Both the position numbers and the translations under genes were made by a program. The notes beneath the pieces were generated by a model that was not told where the DNA came from, made no database searches, and saw only the letters and a program-made list of their open reading frames with translations. From Pseudomonadota bacterium (GTDB taxonomy: Bacteria; Pseudomonadota; Gammaproteobacteria; Ga0077536), in the NCBI GenBank assembly GCA_016719885.1, contig JADJYF010000005.1, positions 186,001 to 250,000 of the forward strand: 64,000 bases of DNA. Reading direction: 5' to 3'. Shown one piece after another: positions 46,390-54,451 of this stretch (position 1 is its first letter; each line of letters opens with the position of its first letter).

Positions 46390-49152
46390 TCAAGCCCGCA
46401 GTCTGGCCACCTGCTCGCGCAGCTTTTCCGCCGCGCTGCCGGCCTCGGCCAAGCGCTCACGCTCCTTGTTCACCACCGCCGCCGGCGCCCGTTCGACGAA
46501 CGAAGCGTTGTCGAGCTTGGCCTGGGCACGGGCGATTTCACCTTCCAGGCGCTCGAGCTCCTTGCTGACGCGGGCGAGTTCGGCGTCCTTGTCGATGAGA
46601 TCGCTGAGGGGCACCAGCACCGTCATGCCGCCCGCCAGCGCGGTCGCCACGTCGCCCGGGGCGGGTGGCGCCGTCACCACCGGCTGGGTACGCGCAAGCT
46701 GTTCGATGATGCGGTGATGCGCGGCGAGCCAGGCCTGTTCGGTGGCGCTGCCCTCGCGACTGAAAACCGGCAGGCGCGCGGACGGCTCGATGTCGTACTC
46801 GGCGCGGATGCGCCGCACGCCCAGCACGAATTCCTTGAGCCACGCGCACACCAGTTCGTCGGCCGGCGCGGCGCTGAACTGCTCGGCGCCGGGATAGGGC
46901 TCGTTCATGATGGTGGCGGCCGGATTGCCGGTCAGGGCGCCGAGCTTGAGCCAGATCTCCTCGGTGATGAAGGGCATGAAGGGATGCAGCGCGCGCAGCA
47001 GGCCGTCCAGCACTTCGATGAGGGTCGCGCACACGCCGTCCTTTTCCGCCTGGGTCGCCTGCTCGTCGTAGAGCGTGACCTTGGCCATTTCGATGTACCA
47101 GTCGCAGTATTCGTCCCAGACGAAGTCGTACAAGGCCTGCGCGCCGAGGTCGAAGCGATAATCGGCAAACCCTTCGCGTACACGGGTGATGGCGGCGCCG
47201 AACTGGCTCCTGATCCAGCGCTCGGGCATGCCGCTGACCCGCGCCGCCGGCGGCGTGTCGCCGCGATGCTGCTCGCACACCATCAGCACGAAACGCGCAG
47301 CATTCCAGATCTTGTTGCAGAAATTGCGGTAGCCGCCGATGCGGCCGAGGTCGAAGCGGATGTCGCGGCCCTGGGTCGCCATCACCGCGAACGTGAAGCG
47401 CAGCGCGTCGGTGCCGTGGGGGGCGATACCCTGGGGATACTGGCGGCGGGTGTCGGCCTCGATGCGCGGCGCGTCTTCGGGACGCATCAAGCCGGTGGTG
47501 CGCTTGGCGACCAGGGTCTCGATGTCGACGCCGTCGATGAGGTCGATGGGGTCGAGGATGTTGCCCTTGGACTTCGACATCTTGTTGCCGTCGGCGTCGC
47601 GCACCAGGCCATGGATGTAGACCTCGCGGAACGGCACGTCGCCCATGAACTTGATGCCCATCATGATCATGCGGGCAACCCAGAAAAAGATGATGTCGAA
47701 GCCCGTCACCAGCACGCTGGTCGGGTAGAAGGTCGCGAGTTCCGGCGTCTTGTCCGGCCAGCCCAGGGTCGAGAACGGCCACAGCGCGGACGAGAACCAG
47801 GTGTCCAGCACGTCTTCGTCCTGGCGCAGCAAAACGTCCGCGCCGATACCGCCGCGCGCCCGCGCATCGGCCTCGTCATGACCGACATATATATTGCCGG
47901 CCTCGTCGTACCAGGCCGGGATGCGGTGACCCCACCACAGCTGGCGGCTGATGCACCAGTCCTCGATGTTGCGCATCCACTCGAAATAGGTCTTGGCCCA
48001 GTTCTCGGGAATGAAGCGGATGCGACCGTCCTCGACCGCCGCGATGGCGGGATCGGCGAGCGGCTGGATTTTCACGAACCACTGGTCGGTGAGGTAGGGC
48101 TCGATGACCGCCTGGGTGCGGTCGCCGCGCGGCACCATGAGCTTGTGCGGGTCGGTACGCACCAGGAGGCCGGCCGCTTCCAGTTCGGCCACCACCTGCT
48201 TGCGCGCAGCATAACGGTCGAGACCGCGGAAGCGCTGCGGCGCGTTGTCGTTGATGGCGGCGTCGTCGGTGAAGATGTTGATGAGCGGCAGACCATGGCG
48301 GTGGCCGACCGCGTAGTCATTGAAATCGTGGGCGGGCGTGATTTTCACGCAGCCGGAACCGAATTCGGGGTCGACGTACTCGTCGGCGATGATCGGAATG
48401 CTGCGCTCGGCGAGCGGCAGCAAAATGTCCTTGCCGATGAAGCGCCGGTAGCGATCGTCACCGGGGTGAACCGCCACCGCGACGTCGCCGAGCATGGTTT
48501 CGGGACGGGTGGTGGCGACCACCAGGTGGCCGCTGCCGTCGGCCAGCGGGTAGCGCAGGTGCCACATGAAGCCGTCTTCTTCTTCCGCCACCACCTCCAG
48601 ATCGGAGATGGCGGTGTGCAGCACCGGGTCCCAGTTGACCAGGCGTTTGCCGCGGTAGATGAGGCCTTCGCCATACAAAGAGACGAACACCTCGCGAACG
48701 CTGCGCGACAGCGCGTCGTCGAGGGTGAAGCGCTCGCGGCTCCAGTCCATGGCCGCGCCCATGCGTCGCAACTGGCGGGTGATGGTGCCGCCGGATTTCT
48801 CCTTCCACTCCCACACCGCCTCGACGAAACGCTCGCGGCCCAGGTCGTGACGCGACTGACCGGCCTGCGAGAGCTGGCGTTCGACCACGATTTGCGTGGC
48901 GATGCCGGCATGATCGGTGCCGCATTGCCACAGGGTGTTGTCGCCGCACATGCGGTGATAGCGCACCAGCGCGTCCATCAAGGTGTCCTGGAAGGCATGG
49001 CCCATGTGCAGGCTGCCGGTCACGTTGGGCGGCGGCAGGGCGATGCAGTAGGGCGCGCCGCGGCCGCTGGGCACGAAATTGCCGGCCTGCTCCCATTGCT
49101 CGTAGCGGCTCTGTTCCAGGCTGCGCGGGTCGTAGGTCTTGTCCATTGCCAT
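46390..49152 (-). CDS. valS: Valyl-tRNA synthetase
   Basis: ValS charges tRNA-Val. From the ATG at 49152 the protein is 920 residues and begins MAMDKTYDPRSLE, close to the usual ValRS start; ATG 49146 is also possible. It has the class I HMGH motif in NVTGSLHMGHAF, the KMSKS loop in GNKMSKSKGN, an inserted editing domain, and a C-terminal coiled coil (ELARVSKELERLEGEIARAQ). The reading frame continues upstream without a stop for 100 more codons to 49452 (see the separate entry), so translation may start further upstream. Confidence 0.96.
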   Translation of the reverse strand: MAMDKTYDPRSLEQSRYEQWEQAGNFVPSGRGAPYCIALPPPNVTGSLHMGHAFQDTLMDALVRYHRMCGDNTLWQCGTDHAGIATQIVVERQLSQAGQSRHDLGRERFVEAVWEWKEKSGGTITRQLRRMGAAMDWSRERFTLDDALSRSVREVFVSLYGEGLIYRGKRLVNWDPVLHTAISDLEVVAEEEDGFMWHLRYPLADGSGHLVVATTRPETMLGDVAVAVHPGDDRYRRFIGKDILLPLAERSIPIIADEYVDPEFGSGCVKITPAHDFNDYAVGHRHGLPLINIFTDDAAINDNAPQRFRGLDRYAARKQVVAELEAAGLLVRTDPHKLMVPRGDRTQAVIEPYLTDQWFVKIQPLADPAIAAVEDGRIRFIPENWAKTYFEWMRNIEDWCISRQLWWGHRIPAWYDEAGNIYVGHDEADARARGGIGADVLLRQDEDVLDTWFSSALWPFSTLGWPDKTPELATFYPTSVLVTGFDIIFFWVARMIMMGIKFMGDVPFREVYIHGLVRDADGNKMSKSKGNILDPIDLIDGVDIETLVAKRTTGLMRPEDAPRIEADTRRQYPQGIAPHGTDALRFTFAVMATQGRDIRFDLGRIGGYRNFCNKIWNAARFVLMVCEQHRGDTPPAARVSGMPERWIRSQFGAAITRVREGFADYRFDLGAQALYDFVWDEYCDWYIEMAKVTLYDEQATQAEKDGVCATLIEVLDGLLRALHPFMPFITEEIWLKLGALTGNPAATIMNEPYPGAEQFSAAPADELVCAWLKEFVLGVRRIRAEYDIEPSARLPVFSREGSATEQAWLAAHHRIIEQLARTQPVVTAPPAPGDVATALAGGMTVLVPLSDLIDKDAELARVSKELERLEGEIARAQAKLDNASFVERAPAAVVNKERERLAEAGSAAEKLREQVARLRA

Positions 49153-49452
49153 GGGCTTGTTCACTTCTTTCGGTTCGGATGGGGCGACGTCGGCCGGCGC
49201 CGGCGGCGCGCGGTGGTCGCGTTGCAATTCGGCCTTGATCTCGGCCACCGCCGCGGCGACGCCGGCGCTGACCATCTGTTTGATGTCTTCGGAGAGCTTC
49301 GCGAGCTGTGCGTCACGGGCGGGTGGAGCCGGGGTGGCGGCGCGCAGCGCGGCGATATCGACCTCGTCGCTCAAGCGTGGCGGACGCGGTGCATCCGGCG
49401 CTTCGACCAGCCGCGGCGGCGTCGGCCTGCTGCGTTCGTCACGCTCGGCCAT
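49153..49452 (-). other. In-frame upstream extension of valS, about 100 codons
   Basis: From an ATG at 49452, two bases from the holC stop, 100 codons run without a stop into valS. The segment is proline/alanine/aspartate-rich (TPPRLVEAPDAPRPPRL) with one helical part (LAKLSEDIKQMVSAGVAAAV). It fills the space between holC and valS, where some relatives have a small separate gene. It may be a real N-terminal extension of ValRS or the remains of such a small gene joined in frame. The ribosome site at 49452 is weak (AAGG, 12 bases upstream). Confidence 0.6.
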
Positions 49453-49453
49453 G

Positions 49454-49882
49454 TCAGCGGCTGACCTTGTGGGTATTCAGCGCGAAGCCGCGGTCCTGGT
49501 AGTAGCGGTAGCGGGCGCGCGCCGCGCCGCGCGTCGCGTCATCGTAGCCCGCCGATTCGATGACGCGCGCGTAGCGGCTGGCGAGTTCCGGCACGGCCGC
49601 CGCCAGGTTGACCAGCACGTCGGGTTGCAGGTTGTCGACCGCCGCGCAGCCGACCACCACGCGGGTGTCGGCGCCGGCATCGGCGGCCAGCGCGTGGGGT
49701 ACGAAGCTCGTGTCCTGGAACTGCCACAACAGGTCGTCGAAGGCCCGCGCGCGGGCCTCGTCCTCACACTGGACGTAGACCCCATGGCCTTGTTGCCAGG
49801 CCTTTTCGACGATGCGGCACATCATGCGGTCGTGGTCCGCCGCGGCGGGCGGCTCGATGACGTAGAAATCGACGCGCGTCAT
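49454..49882 (-). CDS. holC: DNA polymerase III subunit chi
   Basis: HolC (chi) links the clamp loader to single-strand-binding protein. The 142-residue protein begins MTRVDFYVIE, has RIVEKAWQQGHGVYVQCED and WQFQDTSFVPHA, and ends with RYRYYQDRGFALNTHKV, all typical. It stands between pepA (three bases upstream) and valS, as in most gammaproteobacteria. Confidence 0.93.
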   Translation of the reverse strand: MTRVDFYVIEPPAAADHDRMMCRIVEKAWQQGHGVYVQCEDEARARAFDDLLWQFQDTSFVPHALAADAGADTRVVVGCAAVDNLQPDVLVNLAAAVPELASRYARVIESAGYDDATRGAARARYRYYQDRGFALNTHKVSR

Positions 49883-49885
49883 CGC

Positions 49886-51373
49886 TCACGCGCGGTCGGC
49901 TCGCGCCAGGATGTAGTCCAGGAGCAAGGGCAGGGGACGACCGGTCGCGTACTTGTTCTTGCCGCTGCCCCAGGCGGTGCCGGCGATGTCGAGGTGCGCC
50001 CAGCGGTAGTCCTTGGTGAAGCGCGCCAGGAAACAGGCGGCGGTGATGGTGCCGGCGTTGCGACCGCCGACATTGGCCATGTCGGCCACCGGGCTGTCGA
50101 GCTGTTTCTGGTATTCGTCCCACAGCGGCAGGCGCCAGGCGCGGTCGCCGCTGCGCTGGCCGGACGCCAGCAGCGCTTCCGCCAGTTCGTCGTTGTTGCT
50201 CAAAAGGCCGCTGGCCTGGTCGCCGAGCGCCACCACGCAGGCGCCGGTCAGGGTCGCGATATCGATCACGACATCGGGCTCGAAGCGCGCGCTGTAGGTC
50301 AGGGCGTCGCACAGGATCAGGCGCCCTTCGGCGTCGGTATTCAGGATCTCGATGGTCTGGCCGGACATGCTGGTGACCACGTCGCTGGGCTTGCTGGCGT
50401 TGCCGTCGGGCAGGTTCTCGGTGGCCGGCACCACGCCGACCACGTTGAGGGCCGGGCCGATCTCGGCCAGCGCCGCCATCACGCCCAGCACGCTGGCGGC
50501 GCCGGTCATGTCGAATTTCATCTCGTCCATGGCCGGCCCCGGCTTCAGGGAAATGCCGCCGGAATCGAAAGTCACGCCCTTGCCGACCAGCACGATGGGC
50601 TTGGCGCCGTCATCGCGGCCCTTGTATTCGAGGGTGATGAGCTTGGCCGGTTGGCGCGAGCCGCGCGCCACCGACAGCAGCGCGCCCATGCCCAGCGCTT
50701 CCATGTCGGCCTGCTCGAGCACGCTGCAGGTGAGCGACTCGTGCTGCTCGGCGAGCGCCTCGGCCTGCTCGGCGAGGTAGCTTGGCGTGCAATGGTTGGC
50801 CGGGCGGTTGGCGAGGTCCTTGAGGAGATTGGTGCCGGTGACCTTGCCGCGCGCGACCGCGAGCGCCGCACGCACATCGGTCATGCTCTTTTCGTCGACC
50901 AGCAGCGCGAGGCGCGTCAGGCCGTGGCCGTCGGGCTTGGATTTGAACTCGGTGTACTTGTAAGCCTGGGCGGCGAATATCGACACGTGCTGGTCGACCA
51001 CCCAGCGCAGGTCGCGGCCCTTGACCGTCACGTCCAGCAAGCTGCTCATGCCGCTGCGCAGCGAGGCGGCTTTCAGCGTTTCGGCGGCCTTGGAAATGAG
51101 CTTCTGGTACTCCTCGGCCGACACGCCTTCGCGCTTGCCGACGCCGAGCAGCAACACGCGTTCGGCGTCGATGCCGCCGACCTCGGGCACCATCAATGCC
51201 TCGCCGACCTTGCCGCTCACGTCGCCGCGCTGCACCAGGCGCGTCAGCGCGCCGCGCGAAGCCTTGTCGAGATCGGCCGCGCGTTCGCTCAAGGTGCGAC
51301 CGGCATGCACGCCGACGATGAGGCAGGCGGTTTTTTGCTTACGCGCTTGCCCGTGCTTGACGGAAAATTCCAT
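49886..51373 (-). CDS. pepA: Leucyl aminopeptidase (cytosol aminopeptidase)
   Basis: PepA is the M17 two-metal aminopeptidase that removes N-terminal leucine and other residues; in some bacteria it also binds DNA. The 495-residue protein has GKGVTFDSGGISLKP with metal ligands and the family signature NTDAEGRL. The N-terminal regulatory domain is complete. It is divergent from lptG across 205 bp, where lptF would normally be the first divergent gene. Confidence 0.97.
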   Translation of the reverse strand: MEFSVKHGQARKQKTACLIVGVHAGRTLSERAADLDKASRGALTRLVQRGDVSGKVGEALMVPEVGGIDAERVLLLGVGKREGVSAEEYQKLISKAAETLKAASLRSGMSSLLDVTVKGRDLRWVVDQHVSIFAAQAYKYTEFKSKPDGHGLTRLALLVDEKSMTDVRAALAVARGKVTGTNLLKDLANRPANHCTPSYLAEQAEALAEQHESLTCSVLEQADMEALGMGALLSVARGSRQPAKLITLEYKGRDDGAKPIVLVGKGVTFDSGGISLKPGPAMDEMKFDMTGAASVLGVMAALAEIGPALNVVGVVPATENLPDGNASKPSDVVTSMSGQTIEILNTDAEGRLILCDALTYSARFEPDVVIDIATLTGACVVALGDQASGLLSNNDELAEALLASGQRSGDRAWRLPLWDEYQKQLDSPVADMANVGGRNAGTITAACFLARFTKDYRWAHLDIAGTAWGSGKNKYATGRPLPLLLDYILARADRA

Positions 51374-51578
51374 AGCTTTGCTCGCCGTGAGAAGATTGCG
51401 GAGGAGGCGACCCGGCGTCGGAACCGGCCAGCTTGGCCGCCCGCGGGCTGCCGGCAGTTTATTCGTTTGCGTCGAGAGGCGTAAAGCGCGGCGCGAGCGG
51501 GACGCTCGGCCCGAGCACGGTCATAATCGCCCTTTTCGCCCCTGCCAGGAGCGCCTCGCGGCGCATGCCAGTTCCGCC

Positions 51579-52643
51579 ATGAAGATTCTCGACAACTACA
51601 TTCGGCGCAATGTCATCGCCACCACCCTGACGGTGCTGGTGGTGTTGCTGGCGATCTTTTCGTTCTTCACTTTCCTCGACGAGCTCGAGGATCTCGGACA
51701 TGGCGGCTACGGCCTCGCGCAGGCGGTGTCGGTGGTGGCGCTGCGCCTGCCGGGGCTCGCCTACCAGCTGTTTCCGATAGCCGCCCTGCTCGGCTCGCTG
51801 ATGGGGCTCGGTGGCATGATGGAACGCAACGAGATTACCGTGATCCGCTGTGCCGGCGTGTCGCGCGAACGGGTGGTGTGGTCGGTCATGAAGGCCGGCC
51901 TGGTGGTGGTGGCGCTGGCGGTATTCGTCGGAGAAGTGGTGTTTCCGCCGGCCGAGGGCCAGGCCCGCGAACTGCGCGCGCTGGCGTCGTCCGATCGCTC
52001 GTCCTCGACCTCGGAACATGGCTTCTGGGCGCGCGACGGCAACGCCTACATCAATATCCGCGAGATCCTGCCGGGCGAACGTTTCCGCGACATCCGCATC
52101 CTGGAATTCGACGACGGCAACAAGCTGCTGCGCTCGACACGTGCCGCGTCGGCACAGGTGCGCGACGGCAAGTGGCGGCTGGAAAAGCTCGGCCAGACCG
52201 ATTTCAGCGGTCCGACGCCGGTCGCCCGCCAGCTCGACACGATGAGCTGGGATTCGCTGTTGGATCCGGATCTGCTGGGCCTGGTCGCCATCAATCCCGA
52301 CACCCTGTCGTCGCTGGACCTGTTCCGCTACGTCCGCTTCGTCGAGAGCAACGGCCAGAGCGCCGAACGCTGGAAGCATGCGCTATGGGTCAAGCTCGGC
52401 TACCCGCTGGCGGCGGCGGTGATGGTCTATCTCGCCATTCCGCTGGTGCTGGGCGCGTCGCGCTCGGTGAGCGCCGGTCGGCGCATCCTGGTAGGCGCCC
52501 TGATCGGTCTCGGCTTCCACGTCATGAATGAAACCTCGCGGCATCTCGGTCTCGTGGTCGGCATGCCGCCGGCCTTGTCGGCCTTGGGGCCGACCGTGCT
52601 GCTGTTTTCTATCGCGCTGTTTTTGAACCGTCGCGCGCAGTGA
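51579..52643 (+). CDS. lptG: LPS export ABC transporter permease LptG
   Basis: LptG is one of two permeases that pull lipopolysaccharide from the inner membrane into the Lpt bridge. The 354-residue protein has six membrane helices and a periplasmic jellyroll domain. KILDNYIRRNVIATT, LFPIAALLGSLMGLG and GFWARDGNAYINIR point to LptG rather than LptF. The ATG at 51579 is chosen from an open frame beginning at 51021 inside pepA. Its 3' end overlaps the RDD gene by 35 bp. Confidence 0.93.
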   Translation: MKILDNYIRRNVIATTLTVLVVLLAIFSFFTFLDELEDLGHGGYGLAQAVSVVALRLPGLAYQLFPIAALLGSLMGLGGMMERNEITVIRCAGVSRERVVWSVMKAGLVVVALAVFVGEVVFPPAEGQARELRALASSDRSSSTSEHGFWARDGNAYINIREILPGERFRDIRILEFDDGNKLLRSTRAASAQVRDGKWRLEKLGQTDFSGPTPVARQLDTMSWDSLLDPDLLGLVAINPDTLSSLDLFRYVRFVESNGQSAERWKHALWVKLGYPLAAAVMVYLAIPLVLGASRSVSAGRRILVGALIGLGFHVMNETSRHLGLVVGMPPALSALGPTVLLFSIALFLNRRAQ

Positions 52644-53055
52644 CGCGCAACACCAGGCGGGTGTGCGACCAGCGGTCGTGCCAGGCGCGTCGGTCGCGGT
52701 CGAACAAGGCCGCCAGGTAGCCGATGCCGCCGAGCGCGAAACACGCCAGCGCGCCGACGAAGCGCAGGCTCGCCTCGCGCAGGGTCGGGCGTCGTTCGGC
52801 GCCTTGCGCCAGGATGACGAGTTTCCACGCCTGCATGCCGAGCGTGCGGCCGCGTGTCCAGCACAGGACGAAATAGCCGTAGATGACCGCCAGCACGTAG
52901 GCGCTCATGAAGGGATTGCCGGGTTCGATGATCCGGCCGGCCACGACCACCGGTATAAAAGACAGGAAGTAGACCACCGTGAATACCGCGATGGCGTCGT
53001 ACAGTACCGCCATCATGCGGCGCGGGAAGGGCACGGGTTTGTCGACTTCGGGCAC
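52609..53055 (-). CDS. RDD family membrane protein
   Basis: A protein of about 148 residues with the RDD arrangement: FPRRMMAVLYD before membrane helix 1, a second helix (YVLAVIYGYFVLCW), the RTLGMQAWKL motif and a final helix followed by DRDRRAWHDRWSHT. Function is unknown; some RDD proteins act as cation antiporters. The start is uncertain: a GTG at 53055 avoids overlap with the divergent hydrolase, while a TTG at 53130 and ATGs at 53016 and 53013 are also in frame. It is convergent with lptG. Confidence 0.82.
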   Translation of the reverse strand: MPEVDKPVPFPRRMMAVLYDAIAVFTVVYFLSFIPVVVAGRIIEPGNPFMSAYVLAVIYGYFVLCWTRGRTLGMQAWKLVILAQGAERRPTLREASLRFVGALACFALGGIGYLAALFDRDRRAWHDRWSHTRLVLRVTARDGSKTAR

Positions 53056-53109
53056 GCGCTGACTGGGCTCTATGCTATGTTCAAACTGCGGCACACCGGG
53101 AAGCGAGGC

Positions 53110-54219
53110 ATGCTCGAGGCGGCGTTCCAATCTCAGGCAGGCCGGCTCGGCAGGGCGTTACGGCGCGGCGTCGCCCTGTGGCTGCTGGGGCACGCGGCGC
53201 TGCCGTGGGCGGCGACCGGCGACGCGCATGATATCTACATCGAGGATTACCGTCTGCACATCGAATGCAGCGGACGCGGCGCGCCGGCTGTCGTCCTCGA
53301 TGCCGGCCTTGGTGGCTCGTCGCTGGAGTGGGTGTTCGTGGTCGAGCGCCTGCGGCGCCTGACCAAGGTCTGTACCTACGACCGCGCCGGCTACGGCGGC
53401 AGCGACACCGGCCCCCTGCCCCGCACCAGTTCGCGCATCGTCGCCGAGCTCAAGCACCTGTTGGAGACCGCCGGCGTGCCGCCGCCCTACGTGTTGGCCG
53501 GCCATTCTTTCGGCGGCTACAACATGCAGCTCTTCGCGCGGCGTTATCCCGCGCTCAGCGCCGGCCTGGTGCTGGTGGATGCCTCGCATCCCGACCAGGT
53601 GGAACGCTTCGAAGCGCCGCCGCTCAACATGGTCACCGCACCCAGCAGCCGCGCCGGCATCGTGCAGTTCCGCGACCAGCCGCCGGTCAACGCGCTGTTG
53701 CCGCCGCGCCTGCGTATCAAGGTGGCCGAACAGGCGCAGCGCTGGAAGACCCGGCGCACCCTGTCGGCCGAACTCCTGAGCTTTCGCGACAGCGCCGCCG
53801 AAGTGCGCGCCGCGCCGCCGCTCGGCGCCATGCCGCTGGTGGTGGTGTCGCGCGGCCGGACGGAAGGCGAGATGACGCCGCGCAAGCAGACCTTCGAGCG
53901 CCTGTGGGCCGAGCTGCAGGGGCAATTGGCGGCCTCGAGCTCGGTCGCCGCCCATTTGCTGGCGCTCGGCGCGGGCCATCAGGTCCATATCGAACAGCCC
54001 GACGTGGTGGCCTATGGCATCGCCATGCTGGTGACCCGCGCGCGCGGCGGCACGCTGTCACCGGCGCGTTATGCCGGGCGGGATGACCGCGCCTTTCGGC
54101 TGGCGGACGTGGTGTGGCTGAAGGACGACCTGAGCGTCGCGCCGCCGGCGGTGTTGGCGGCGGCGCCGATGCTGCCATGCACGGGTGAGTGCACGAGCGC
54201 GCGAGTTGGCGCTCCCTAG
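53110..54219 (+). CDS. Exported alpha/beta hydrolase
   Basis: A protein of about 369 residues with an N-terminal signal-like helix (RGVALWLLGHAALPWAATGDA) and an alpha/beta-hydrolase fold: oxyanion region LDAGLGGSSLEW, nucleophile elbow AGHSFGGYN, and a late histidine in GAGHQVHIEQP. It is probably an esterase or lipase acting in the periplasm or outside; the substrate is unknown. An in-frame ATG at 53077 would add 11 residues. The last 13 bases, including the stop, lie inside the tRNA-Glu gene on the other strand. Confidence 0.85.
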   Translation: MLEAAFQSQAGRLGRALRRGVALWLLGHAALPWAATGDAHDIYIEDYRLHIECSGRGAPAVVLDAGLGGSSLEWVFVVERLRRLTKVCTYDRAGYGGSDTGPLPRTSSRIVAELKHLLETAGVPPPYVLAGHSFGGYNMQLFARRYPALSAGLVLVDASHPDQVERFEAPPLNMVTAPSSRAGIVQFRDQPPVNALLPPRLRIKVAEQAQRWKTRRTLSAELLSFRDSAAEVRAAPPLGAMPLVVVSRGRTEGEMTPRKQTFERLWAELQGQLAASSSVAAHLLALGAGHQVHIEQPDVVAYGIAMLVTRARGGTLSPARYAGRDDRAFRLADVVWLKDDLSVAPPAVLAAAPMLPCTGECTSARVGAP

Positions 54220-54282
54220 GGGAGTCGAACCCCTGTTCTCGGCGTGAGAGGCCGATGTCCTAGGCCACTAGACGAAGGGAGC
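54207..54282 (-). tRNA. tRNA-Glu (anticodon CTC)
   Basis: Read on the reverse strand, the 76-base gene begins GCTCCCTTCGTCTAGTGG and folds as a full cloverleaf. The acceptor stem is GCTCCCT/AGGGAGC, the anticodon stem TCGGC/GCCGA with loop CTCTCAC (anticodon CTC at 54246-54248), and the T arm GGGGTTCGACTCCCC. Discriminator G and an encoded CCA follow (54207-54209). The TCTAGTGGCC D arm and overall sequence match bacterial tRNA-Glu. CTC reads GAG, which suits a high-GC genome; a TTC isoacceptor should exist elsewhere. Confidence 0.95.
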
Positions 54283-54303
54283 GTATTTGGCAGCGCGGAT
54301 GGT

Positions 54304-54309
54304 ATCATA
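54304..54309 (-). promoter_or_regulatory. Candidate tRNA-Glu promoter -10 element
   Basis: TATGAT on the reverse strand (five of six matches to consensus), about 22 bases before the mature tRNA end, followed by a GC-rich stretch of the kind associated with stringent control. No good -35 element is evident. Confidence 0.4.
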
Positions 54310-54451
54310 CCCGCGCGCCGCTGTTGGCAGTGGCGATACGACGCAGACCGGCGACATCCGTTCGGCCCTTGTCTGCGCTCCGCAACGCGGCACGCGCCGT
54401 CGCCCGTCACAGCCCAGGCGCGCTCACAGGACACATGATCCCGAGAAGTCA

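Noticed and set aside
52609..52643. 35 bp convergent overlap of lptG and the RDD gene as a special regulatory arrangement
   Set aside because: Short tail-to-tail overlaps are common in this compact genome (also tatC/DUF2905), and nothing else marks this one out.
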